DNA from: a virus
Reading direction: 5' to 3' (one strand)
Length of the DNA stretch: 21,451 nucleotides
IMG/VR virus record: IMGVR_UViG_3300030060_000660
Coordinates: 1 to 21,451 of that record
The notes under the pieces are model-generated. The model ran no database searches and was not told the origin of the DNA. It saw only the letters and a list, made by a program, of their open reading frames with translations. The translations under genes were made by a program, and so were the position numbers. Below are positions 16,088 to 21,451 of this stretch, one piece after another (position 1 is the first letter of the stretch; every line of letters starts with the position of its first letter).

Positions 16088-17074
16088 TTAAGAAGCAGAT
16101 AACTTAATAGTAGCTGCACACTCTGGACGTAGGATTCCATGTCCTAGAGCATATTTAGCAACCATTAATGTGCCTTGATACATCGTGGCATAATCATTAC
16201 CCGTGATCTCAGTAGTCATATCCATTAATTTTACAGTTCCCACTGCACTCTTATGGAAGACTAATCCAATAGTTTTACTATCGTCACCGTTGTAAGCGTT
16301 ATTCTCACCTGATGCTGCTGATCTGTTTGACTGAGGTACGTTGTTTGACTTCATGATTGGTATGCCAGCGACTTGCTGTACATTACCAGAAGCAAACGAA
16401 CCATTACCTCCACCTGGGTTGAAGTCAACATTCACAGTTCTTGTAGCAGACTCAGCAAGTTTGTAATATTCAGCAGGTGGCAATACACAGAAACGATCTG
16501 TAGGAGGAATGTCTCTCTCATCAAATGTTTGTGCAATGTCATAGATAGCTGCTGCTATCTCATCACCTGTGACATCAGAAGAAGCTGTGTTACCAGAAGC
16601 AAGAGTTAAAGTGAGTCCACCTGCAATACCTGTAAGTGTTGAAGATGCACGACTCGCTTGAGCAATCATTTTGGCAACGTTTTCATCGTACGTTTTTGCG
16701 AGAGCCTTACCAAGTTCGTCAGCGTATTGAGCACGAATATCATAGTGATTCTTCAATTCCTCTAGCCGACTTACAAAAACGTCTGCAATTAGAAGATCAT
16801 CAATACTGATGACACGCTCACCATGTCTGATCTGGTTGCCCCCTGTCAATAAATTTCCTGGTGTATGGAAAGACGCAGTGGCAGTGCCTAAAACTGGAAA
16901 TTGTGCCGATTTGCCTGAGGTTATGGTACGAACAGAATGAAGTTGTTCGTTAAAGATGTTGTTGCGTGTGAACGCAGATAGCACCTCTCCCGAAAAAACT
17001 TTCAGAAACAGAGCGTCAAAGTCTGTTCCTGTATTGTCGACCAAACCTAGGCGAGATACCGTAGCATTACTCAT
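16088..17074 (-). CDS. Major capsid protein (gp10-like, HK97 fold)
   Basis: This protein has 328 residues (T7 gp10A is 345). Matches to T7 gp10 from memory are FDALFLKVFSGEVLSAFTR (19-37), VRTITSGKSAQFPVLG (48-63), RHGERVISIDDLLIADVFV (83-101) and NHYDIRAQYADELGKALA (109-126). DIPPTDRFCVLPPAEYY follows (188-204), and then a glycine-rich loop (NPGGGNGSFASGN, 219-231). It builds the icosahedral shell around the scaffold. Codons are visibly less A/T-biased than in neighbouring genes, with CGC/CGT arginines and many C-ending codons, as expected for the most highly expressed gene. AAAGG lies about 10 nt before the ATG. A terminator follows. I saw no frameshift site for a gp10B-type extension. Confidence 0.95.
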   Translation of the reverse strand: MSNATVSRLGLVDNTGTDFDALFLKVFSGEVLSAFTRNNIFNEQLHSVRTITSGKSAQFPVLGTATASFHTPGNLLTGGNQIRHGERVISIDDLLIADVFVSRLEELKNHYDIRAQYADELGKALAKTYDENVAKMIAQASRASSTLTGIAGGLTLTLASGNTASSDVTGDEIAAAIYDIAQTFDERDIPPTDRFCVLPPAEYYKLAESATRTVNVDFNPGGGNGSFASGNVQQVAGIPIMKSNNVPQSNRSAASGENNAYNGDDSKTIGLVFHKSAVGTVKLMDMTTEITGNDYATMYQGTLMVAKYALGHGILRPECAATIKLSAS

Positions 17075-17140
17075 GGTAAAAAACCTTTAGATTGATTGAA
17101 TAAAATTTAAGAAACTTACTTCGCTACTGTCTGTTCTCAT

Positions 17141-17167
17141 AAGTGTTATCTGACGCATCAGGCACTT
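17141..17167 (-). other. Weak hairpin in the leader of the capsid gene
   Basis: AAGTG and CACTT arms (17141-17145, 17163-17167) enclose an inner CTGA/TCAG stem with a 4-nt loop. It lies in the 99-nt untranslated stretch before the capsid ATG. No T run follows it on the minus strand, so it is not a normal terminator; it could be an RNA-processing or stabilising hairpin. I saw no convincing promoter in this stretch. Confidence 0.3.
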
Positions 17168-17173
17168 TTGATA

Positions 17174-17458
17174 TTAAGATTTTCGCTTTTTAGTTTTTAC
17201 TGACCCACATTTCCACTTGCGTAAAGCAAGGGCTTTGCGAGTTAACTTGCCATTCTTTCTAAGTGGTCCTTTGACTTTTGACATTCTTGCACAAAAAGAT
17301 TTTCTTCTTGCTTTTTGTCTAGGTGAAAGGCCACTTGTCTTTGTGACAGGTGCTTGCAAGTTACTACCTGTCTTAGCTTTAAGGTATGCTCTACCTTTAG
17401 CAGTCAAACCCCCAGAAGGACTCTTATGCTCTTTTCGTAGAGATACCCCTTTAGCCAT
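17174..17458 (-). CDS. 94-aa highly basic protein, DUF6321-like
   Basis: SPSGGLTAKGRAYLKAKTG (13-31), RRKSFCARMSKVKGP (51-65) and KLTRKALALRKWKC (71-84) match the pattern I remember for the DUF6321 family, common in marine phages and some large viruses. I count 30 Lys+Arg and a single acidic residue (about +29). Two cysteines (56 and 84) could bind metal or form a disulfide. It lies just before the capsid gene and its 99-nt leader. The family's function is unknown; binding of DNA or capsid is inferred from charge and position. There is no ribosome-binding site before the ATG. Confidence 0.82.
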   Translation of the reverse strand: MAKGVSLRKEHKSPSGGLTAKGRAYLKAKTGSNLQAPVTKTSGLSPRQKARRKSFCARMSKVKGPLRKNGKLTRKALALRKWKCGSVKTKKRKS

Positions 17459-17487
17459 AAAGAATGTAAGTTATTTAAAATATAACA

Positions 17488-17736
17488 TTATTTAGAAAAT
17501 TTTAAACTATCTCTTCTGTGTTGGTAAGGTATTTTTTTTGGACCTTTCTTTTTATCTTTAAATTTTTTTGTTTCTTCACTACTCATTTCTTTTGTAGTTT
17601 TAGGAGTCTTACTACTAATTCTTTTTGAAGGTCTGCAAGCAGGGTATCCTTTTCGCTTCTCTCCTTTTTGCCGACCACAAGGTTTGCCTGTTTTAACGTC
17701 TACCCACTTTTCATCAAACCATCTTTTAAGACTCAT
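17488..17736 (-). CDS. 82-aa basic protein, DUF5872-like
   Basis: It begins MSLKRWFDEKWVDVKTGKPC, followed by GRQKGEKRKGYPACRPSKR (21-39), then a Lys-rich tail (KFKDKKKGPKKIPYQHRR). The 'W--EKWVD---GKPCGR...YPACRP--R' pattern resembles, from memory, DUF5872, found in marine phages and giant viruses. Cys20 and Cys34 are spaced as in that family. There are 28 basic and 9 acidic residues (about +19). The start overlaps the previous stop in an ATGA, with AGG nearby, so it is coupled. Function unknown. Confidence 0.78.
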   Translation of the reverse strand: MSLKRWFDEKWVDVKTGKPCGRQKGEKRKGYPACRPSKRISSKTPKTTKEMSSEETKKFKDKKKGPKKIPYQHRRDSLKFSK

Positions 17737-17885
17737 TTGCCTACATCTTTTTGTGCTTTGTTATGTGCAGCTTTAAAGGAAGAACCTTCACGCATTAGCT
17801 TTTTCATCATATCCATGTGCTTTTTGGAATGATGCTTTGAATGTTTCTTCAAAGTTTTTATCTGACTAAGACTAAGTTTTGCCAT
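17733..17885 (-). CDS. 50-aa Lys/His-rich small protein
   Basis: It begins MAKLSLSQIKTLKKHSKHHS, then KKHMDMMKKLMREGSSFKAA (21-40), ending KAQKDVGK. It has five histidines and 14 basic against 3 acidic residues. HMDMMKKLMREG with SFKAAHNKA recalls short marine-phage proteins of the form 'KHMKMMRKLMKEGKSFKEAH', which I know only as hypotheticals. AAGAAGG lies upstream but rather far from the ATG. The stop overlaps the start of the DUF5872-like gene by 4 nt. Function unknown; the basic helices suggest nucleic-acid contact. Confidence 0.75.
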   Translation of the reverse strand: MAKLSLSQIKTLKKHSKHHSKKHMDMMKKLMREGSSFKAAHNKAQKDVGK

Positions 17886-17887
17886 AA

Positions 17888-18103
17888 TTAATTTTTATAA
17901 CCTTCTTGTTCTCTTAATTTCTGTAGTCTTTCTTGATCTTTAACTCTAGTAAGTTTACCTAACACTCTGTCTTTAACTTTATTTTTAAGTTTATCTACAA
18001 AAGTTTTTTTCTTTTTTCCTTTACGAAGCATTTTAAGATCTTCTCTTGTGATCTTACCATCTTTGTTAGCATCTATTTTTTTTTGATTTCTAGTTAAAGG
18101 CAT
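17888..18103 (-). CDS. 71-aa basic protein with one EF-hand calcium loop
   Basis: Residues 11-22 (DANKDGKITRED) are a canonical EF-hand loop: Asp11, Asn13, Asp15, Lys17 (backbone position), Thr19 and Asp22 occupy positions 1, 3, 5, 7, 9 and 12, with Gly16 and Ile18 as in the consensus. The rest is a lysine-rich helix (MLRKGKKKKTFVDKLKNKVK), with a net charge near +15. A strong ribosome site (GAGG) lies before the ATG. Single EF hands usually pair, so a dimer or a dockerin-like contact is possible. It may sense seawater or cellular calcium in the virion (inference). Confidence 0.82.
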   Translation of the reverse strand: MPLTRNQKKIDANKDGKITREDLKMLRKGKKKKTFVDKLKNKVKDRVLGKLTRVKDQERLQKLREQEGYKN

Positions 18104-18105
18104 AA

Positions 18106-18288
18106 TTAAGACCTCATTTTAAGATTGTTTCTACTTTTTTTAGTATAGCCAGAAGCCACCTTTGCTTTACCACCTACTTTAACTTGTCCTTTACAAACTT
18201 TTACAGCATAAGCATTAGCGTAAGCAGAAGGATAAACATCAAACTTACGCTTGGCAGCAGCTTTACCTCTAGGACATAACTTTCCCAT
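18106..18288 (-). CDS. 60-aa basic protein with 'RKFDVYPSAYANAYA' motif
   Basis: It begins MGKLCPRGKAAAKRKFDVYP, then SAYANAYAVKVCKGQ (21-35), with a basic tail. I recognise this as a short, strongly conserved family of marine phages ('LC-RGKAAAKRKF-VYPSAYAN'), without a known function. Cys5 and Cys32 are the conserved pair. Net charge is about +15 with one acidic residue. It starts within the scaffold stop codon (TAATG), so it is translationally coupled to scaffold. Confidence 0.8.
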   Translation of the reverse strand: MGKLCPRGKAAAKRKFDVYPSAYANAYAVKVCKGQVKVGGKAKVASGYTKKSRNNLKMRS

Positions 18289-19103
18289 TACCTAGATGAT
18301 CTAAAGACATCACTTTCACGCAACCTTTCTTGTACTGTTCCTGTGTAAGTCATATCTTTTCCGTATCGTGGATCATTCATAGCAGTAGTTACTTCTGCTG
18401 ATGATCTAAATGGAGCTAATCCGTTACTTGATGGTCTACCTGAGACTAAATCTGGTTCGATACCCATAGCGTTTCTGTATTGAGAATAAAGACCTTGTAC
18501 TGCTAGTTTAATAGCTGCTGGAGGTGCTGTTTGAACTATAGTATCAAAAGCATCAAGATCTGTTGTTGGTAAGTTTTCATTAGCCCAAGATTTTAATTGT
18601 TCATATCCTTGTTCACCGCCAGCAATTTGTTTTATGCTTGCCTGTTCTGATCTAGCAATCGCTTCAACGTCACCTTGAGATCTAACTCCGTCTAAGTAAG
18701 TGTCAATGATCTGCCTTGAAAAACCTGCTTCTCCTAAAAGCTCATAATCATTTTCATCTATGTTACCAGTTTCTAAAAATCTATTTGTTATATCTTCTGG
18801 ATCAATGCCAACTTCTTCTAAAACATCTGCAAGACCATCACCATATATTTCGTTATAAGTTGAAACTTCTTCTTCAGCAGTTTCTTCAGCAGTTTCTTCT
18901 TCAACTTGTTCTTCAGCTTCTTCTGATTTTTCAAAAGAACCTAACTTACCTTCAAGTTCTTTATAGCTTGCAGCTAAATCTTCAACACTTTTAAACTTAC
19001 CTAGTATCAGACCATTTTCGTCTGTTTCATTTTTAGCTAAAGTTTCCAAGTCTTCTTGAGACATTGGTGGTGTTTCAGATACATTTAGTTGTGATGAAGT
19101 CAT
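18288..19103 (-). CDS. Capsid assembly scaffolding protein (gp9-like)
   Basis: This 271-aa protein (T7 gp9 is about 307) lies between portal and capsid. It shows KFKSVEDLAASYKELEGKLG (36-55), a glutamate-rich linker (59-79, EETAEETAEEE at its core) and a helical middle with QIAGGEQGYEQLKSWANENL (159-178). The C-terminal segment PFRSSAEVTTAMNDPRYGKD (231-250) is the usual capsid-binding end of podoviral scaffolds. It is acidic overall, the opposite of the genes that follow. It directs procapsid assembly and leaves before DNA entry. No Shine-Dalgarno sequence is obvious. Confidence 0.92.
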   Translation of the reverse strand: MTSSQLNVSETPPMSQEDLETLAKNETDENGLILGKFKSVEDLAASYKELEGKLGSFEKSEEAEEQVEEETAEETAEEEVSTYNEIYGDGLADVLEEVGIDPEDITNRFLETGNIDENDYELLGEAGFSRQIIDTYLDGVRSQGDVEAIARSEQASIKQIAGGEQGYEQLKSWANENLPTTDLDAFDTIVQTAPPAAIKLAVQGLYSQYRNAMGIEPDLVSGRPSSNGLAPFRSSAEVTTAMNDPRYGKDMTYTGTVQERLRESDVFRSSR

Positions 19104-19113
19104 AAATGGTTAA

Positions 19114-19290
19114 TTAACTTGTATGTAGTGTACTGCCATGTCTAGTAATTACATCTTTAGAATTTGTTTCTACTGATGTCTCTTTGACTACAACAGGTTC
19201 TTTTACTACAGGTTTTACCACAGGTTCTTGTGGTTTGGCAATAAATTTACCGTTATCATCCCTCTCCCTGGGCTTCTTCTTGGTTGGCAT
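19114..19290 (-). CDS. 58-aa Pro/Val/Lys-repeat protein overlapping the portal gene
   Basis: It begins MPTKKKPRERDDNGKFIAKP and continues QEPVVKPVVKEPVVVKETSV (21-40), ending TRHGSTLHTS. The EPVVK repeats suggest an extended, unstructured linker. A strong ribosome site (GGAGG, 6 nt before the ATG) supports the start, which lies 35 nt inside the portal gene in another reading frame. It ends 10 nt before the scaffold ATG. I do not recognise a family. A virion linker or an assembly factor acting with the portal is possible. Confidence 0.75.
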   Translation of the reverse strand: MPTKKKPRERDDNGKFIAKPQEPVVKPVVKEPVVVKETSVETNSKDVITRHGSTLHTS

Positions 19291-20854
19291 TTAGTTCCTC
19301 CGTTAGTTGTTGTGCCTGTGCATTATTCTTAGGATCAAGTAATTTAGATCCCAAAGCAGCAGGTCCAAGAGATTGTATAAGCTGTTGTTGTTGAGCTTGC
19401 TGTTGCTCTTCTGCAATTTGCTCTTGTGATTTTATAAGATTTGTAGTGTCAATACCAATAGAAGTAGCAAGACGTTTTACCGCTTCATCAACATTAACAA
19501 ACTGTCTCATAACATCTGGTCCAAGTGCTTGAGCTACAGTACCGATAAACTCAATGAGTTTATTTCTGTCGTTACCTCTACCAAGACCTTGAATCCCTGT
19601 CACTATCTTAGGCTTTACTAATTTTTCTGGCAAGGCTTTGACTTTTCCAGACCTTACCATCATGTGCATACGTCTTTTTAAATATGGTATTTGGAACTCT
19701 TGACTGAGAATAGAGTAGACCCCACCCAAACTATTCTCAAGTTCTTGAGCCATAAGATTTATCTCTGCTGCTGTTACCCTTTCAGCTTGTCTTTGTACAG
19801 AACTAGCCATAAGAAAAGCATCAGCTAGTCTTGCTTCTATTCTTTGCATTGCTTGTTGTGCAACTGCCAGGTCTGCTTGCTTTCCTACTTGCATAACAGA
19901 AATATCTGCTGCACTTCCTTCTCGCACTGCTCCATTAGGAGCTTTTGCTAAAGTACTAGCTCTGGTCTGACCGTTAGGATTTACGAGAAATAAAATTTTT
20001 GCGGAAGCTGCTGCTGCTTCAATTACACTTTGAGTCAAAGCTTCAAGAGATATGAGGTCACCTCGGTACTCTTCAACGTATCCACGTCCAAATTGTTCTC
20101 CGTCAATTCGTACCCACCTCAATAAAATCCAGGGAGAGACATCAACTTTAGATCTGCCGTCAGTGCCAGGTATCTTTTCTCCCTTACATTCTTGATGCCA
20201 CATAAATTCTTCACCATATCTTTTAATGCAAGTATAAATATCAATTTCTTCACCCATACTTTTCTCATTATAATTATCTTTTTGTTGGATTTGACTAAGA
20301 AACTCAGGAGGTAGAGCTTGTGGATTTACTGTTTCTTTTGTAATTATTTCTAAGACATTACCAACTGAATCTCTTTTACATACAAATTTAGAAAGTGGAT
20401 ATACTTTTAATCCTTTATCAGTTAAATATAAAAGAACATTACCACCTACTATTAAATGCTTGAGTGCTTCAAACATTGCAACACGATCATTTGATACTTC
20501 GATCTCATCCATTAAAGCATTTTCATAAGTCCTTAATCCTTTATCTATTTCACTTTGAACTTCACTTTGACCTTCTTGCATAAGAGCAAGTTGGTCTATT
20601 GTTAATTTAAAAAATGCAGTGCTTGGAGGTAGTAATGTAATTAAAAGCTTTGAGGCAAGGCTGTTAACCGCTTTAGCTCCAAGGGCTTGAAAAGGGGTTT
20701 TAATCCTAGCCCTTGTGCCAGATGTGGTTTCTGGAATAAGACTTGGCAAGGTAAGTTTTGAAGACTCTTTTGCTTCTCTTTCATATGTTGATCTAGTACT
20801 AACTAATTGTTCGTAACGACCAGCAGCAGTCTTACCCCCTTGTGAATATTCCAT
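19256..20854 (-). CDS. Portal protein (head-tail connector, gp8-like)
   Basis: This protein has 532 residues (T7 gp8 is 536) and aligns along its length from memory. TPFQALGAKAVNSLASKLLI is at 53-72, FEALKHLIVGGNVLLYL at 128-144, GEQFGRGYVEEYRGDLISLE at 252-271, RVTAAEINLMAQELENSLGG at 359-378, VYSILSQEFQIP at 379-390, and ATSIGIDTTNL at 463-473. The C terminus is Gln-rich (481-495). Twelve copies form the DNA gate at one capsid vertex. It follows the proline-rich gene by 3 nt. The end overlaps the 58-aa gene. Confidence 0.96.
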   Translation of the reverse strand: MEYSQGGKTAAGRYEQLVSTRSTYEREAKESSKLTLPSLIPETTSGTRARIKTPFQALGAKAVNSLASKLLITLLPPSTAFFKLTIDQLALMQEGQSEVQSEIDKGLRTYENALMDEIEVSNDRVAMFEALKHLIVGGNVLLYLTDKGLKVYPLSKFVCKRDSVGNVLEIITKETVNPQALPPEFLSQIQQKDNYNEKSMGEEIDIYTCIKRYGEEFMWHQECKGEKIPGTDGRSKVDVSPWILLRWVRIDGEQFGRGYVEEYRGDLISLEALTQSVIEAAAASAKILFLVNPNGQTRASTLAKAPNGAVREGSAADISVMQVGKQADLAVAQQAMQRIEARLADAFLMASSVQRQAERVTAAEINLMAQELENSLGGVYSILSQEFQIPYLKRRMHMMVRSGKVKALPEKLVKPKIVTGIQGLGRGNDRNKLIEFIGTVAQALGPDVMRQFVNVDEAVKRLATSIGIDTTNLIKSQEQIAEEQQQAQQQQLIQSLGPAALGSKLLDPKNNAQAQQLTEELNANQEEAQGEG

Positions 20855-20857
20855 TTT

Positions 20858-21067
20858 TTATAAATTTAAATCAGTATTTGATCCTGTAGTTAAAGGTTGA
20901 ATCTGCAATGAACTTGTACCTCCTCTACGTTGAGTACCTGTACCTGGTTGATTCTTCTTCTTATTAACAGGTGCAGCTTTACCAACTTTTTTAGCAGTCT
21001 TTTCTGGTGCTGGTGCTGTTGGCCTTGGGGGTGGAGGAGGTGGAGGGGTTGGTGGTCTTGAACACAT
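20858..21067 (-). CDS. 69-aa proline-rich small virion-type protein (gp7.3 position)
   Basis: It begins MCSRPPTPPPPPPPRPTAPA, then a basic stretch (KTAKKVGKAAPVNKKK, 23-38) and a C terminus RRGGTSSLQIQPLTTGSNTD ending LNL. Its place directly before the portal gene and the 'G--SL-I------G---(I/L)NL' end recall T7 gp7.3 (ending GGKKSLSVARSSGGGINI), a virion protein required for adsorption. The proline tract is not in T7. GGAGA lies about 9 nt before the ATG. Homology is suggested but not certain. Confidence 0.7.
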   Translation of the reverse strand: MCSRPPTPPPPPPPRPTAPAPEKTAKKVGKAAPVNKKKNQPGTGTQRRGGTSSLQIQPLTTGSNTDLNL

Positions 21068-21069
21068 AG

Positions 21070-21264
21070 TTAGTTCTCCAAAATTGATTCAGTTAACATG
21101 GTTTCTTTTTGTCTAAGTTGCTGTTCAATTAAGTAATCAACAACAGACCTTTGCCCTGCACGATACCATACTTCACGATCCGATAGCGATAAGTCTGGAC
21201 ATCTGTTAGGGAACACAGCATCTAGAGCTTGTATAAGTTCGTCAGTAATAACTGGTAAAGGCAC
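21070..21264 (-). CDS. 64-aa conserved-type hypothetical protein, GTG start
   Basis: It begins (M)PLPVITDELIQALDAVFP, then NRCPDLSLSDREVWYRAGQR (20-39) and SVVDYLIEQQLRQKE. The 'FP-R-P----S-REVW--AGQRSVVD-L' pattern is familiar to me from T7-like marine phages just ahead of the portal gene, always without a function. A TAA lies three codons upstream in frame, so GTG at 21264-21262 is the only start giving the full motif. No ribosome site is seen. It is the first gene of the structural operon, about 20 nt after the promoter candidate. Confidence 0.78.
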   Translation of the reverse strand: MPLPVITDELIQALDAVFPNRCPDLSLSDREVWYRAGQRSVVDYLIEQQLRQKETMLTESILEN

Positions 21265-21280
21265 AAAAATTTAAGAGCTA

Positions 21281-21313
21281 TATCTATATTATATGTTAAT
21301 GTGTAGATAACAA
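21281..21313 (-). promoter_or_regulatory. Candidate promoter for the structural operon
   Basis: On the minus strand TATAAT (21293-21288) is a perfect -10 box. The -35 is poor: TCCTTG at 17-nt spacing (21316-21311) or TTGTTA at only 14. Transcription would start near 21281, leaving a leader of under 20 nt. The AT-rich context makes a chance TATAAT plausible. I could not find a second copy of a phage-polymerase-like promoter in the window to compare. Confidence 0.35.
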
Positions 21314-21330
21314 GGAGTGGTTACCTTGTT
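21309..21330 (-). other. Hairpin AACAAGG/CCTTGTT between terminator and promoter
   Basis: A perfect 7-bp inverted repeat (21309-21315 and 21324-21330) has an 8-nt loop. On the minus strand it lies downstream of the 15-bp terminator stem and overlaps the -35 area of the candidate promoter. It may be an operator, an RNA-processing site or a back-up termination hairpin. Confidence 0.5.
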
Positions 21331-21339
21331 GTATTGCAA

Positions 21340-21383
21340 AAAGAAAACCTCTAGGTAAGTGGTTCTATCTAGAGGTTTTCTTT
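21340..21383. terminator. Long-stem terminator, likely bidirectional
   Basis: A perfect 15-bp stem (21340-21354, AAAGAAAACCTCTAG; 21369-21383) has a 14-nt loop. The A-rich outer arm pairs with a T-rich arm, so either strand ends in GGTTTTCTTT. On the minus strand two more Ts follow. It overlaps the stop codon of the upstream gene by two bases and separates it from the structural operon. Confidence 0.85.
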
Positions 21384-21450
21384 ATGGCTTCCAAAGATTT
21401 ACTTCTCCTGTCTGATAGTTATAATCACCTTCTCTTAGTATTCTTGTAAG
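21382..21450 (-). CDS. 3' end of an upstream gene (partial)
   Basis: On the minus strand a frame enters from the window edge and reads LTRILREGDYNYQTGEVNLW then KP and TAA (21384-21382). The other frames are closed or unlike protein, and a terminator begins exactly at the stop. In T7-like phages the genes here belong to the DNA metabolism module. Twenty-two residues do not identify the protein. Confidence 0.6.
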   Translation of the reverse strand, partial: LTRILREGDYNYQTGEVNLWKP

Positions 21451-21451
21451 T

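Noticed and set aside
16067-16130. Possible frameshift extension of the capsid protein as in T7 gp10B
   Set aside because: No slippery heptamer was seen near the capsid stop, and the terminator hairpin follows within about 21 nt.
17459-17487. AT-rich near-palindrome (GTTAT...ATAAC) as a promoter between two small genes
   Set aside because: Only 28 nt of very AT-rich DNA with no -35 and no second copy elsewhere; chance is more likely.
1-21451. tRNA genes, CRISPR arrays, integrase, insertion sequences, lysis genes
   Set aside because: No cloverleaf with a plausible anticodon arm, spaced direct repeats, transposase or recombinase motifs, endolysin motifs, or terminal inverted repeats were seen while reading both strands.

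Overview
This window is the structural (late) half of an AT-rich, T7-like marine podovirus genome. Every confidently identified gene lies on the minus strand, so the operon reads from about 21.3 kb down to position 1. The order is that of T7: (gp7.3-like) - portal - scaffold - capsid - tail tube A - tail tube B - gp13-like - gp14-like - gp15-like - gp16-like - tail fibre. The low G+C (roughly one third by eye), the weak or missing Shine-Dalgarno sites, the 'ADHTKLNGIE' and 'NLTNIPAANITG' fibre repeats and several small families known to me from marine phages suggest an uncultured phage of an AT-rich ocean bacterium. A high-light Prochlorococcus or a Pelagibacter would fit, but the window has no gene that decides the host.

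Layout in transcription order. Positions 21451-21265 hold the 3' end of an upstream gene, a perfect 15-bp terminator stem, a second hairpin and a TATAAT-like promoter. Positions 21264-20858 hold two small genes, the second proline-rich and placed like T7 gp7.3. Positions 20854-18288 encode the portal, a 58-aa overlapping protein and the scaffold. Positions 18288-17174 encode five very basic mini-proteins. One has a canonical EF-hand calcium loop, and two look like the marine-phage DUF6321 and DUF5872 families. Positions 17074-16088 encode the major capsid protein, followed at once by a strong Rho-independent terminator comparable to T7 T-phi. Positions 16030-15619 hold three more tiny lysine/arginine-rich genes. 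Positions 15617-12223 encode the two tail tube proteins. Positions 12223-5156 encode the gp13/14/15/16-like internal virion (ejection) proteins. Positions 5153-356 encode the adsorption apparatus: a T7-type fibre, a peptidase-S74-tipped protein, a C1q-like jelly-roll protein and a carbohydrate-binding-like adhesin, followed by a 58-aa protein at 359-183. The last 186 bases hold ambiguous small ORFs, including one on the plus strand.

Together these genes make a short-tailed virion. Scaffold and portal start a procapsid of the gp10-like capsid protein, gp11/gp12 form the tail nozzle, gp14-16 form the core that extends on infection, and the fibre module binds the host. The most unusual part is the set of eight mini-genes on either side of the capsid gene, with counted net charges of about +8 to +29. 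They sit exactly where capsid partners are encoded, which suggests virion-packaged DNA-binding or capsid-associated proteins. No lysis gene, integrase, tRNA, CRISPR array or terminase is identifiable, and the gp16-like protein lacks a recognisable lytic transglycosylase domain at its N terminus.
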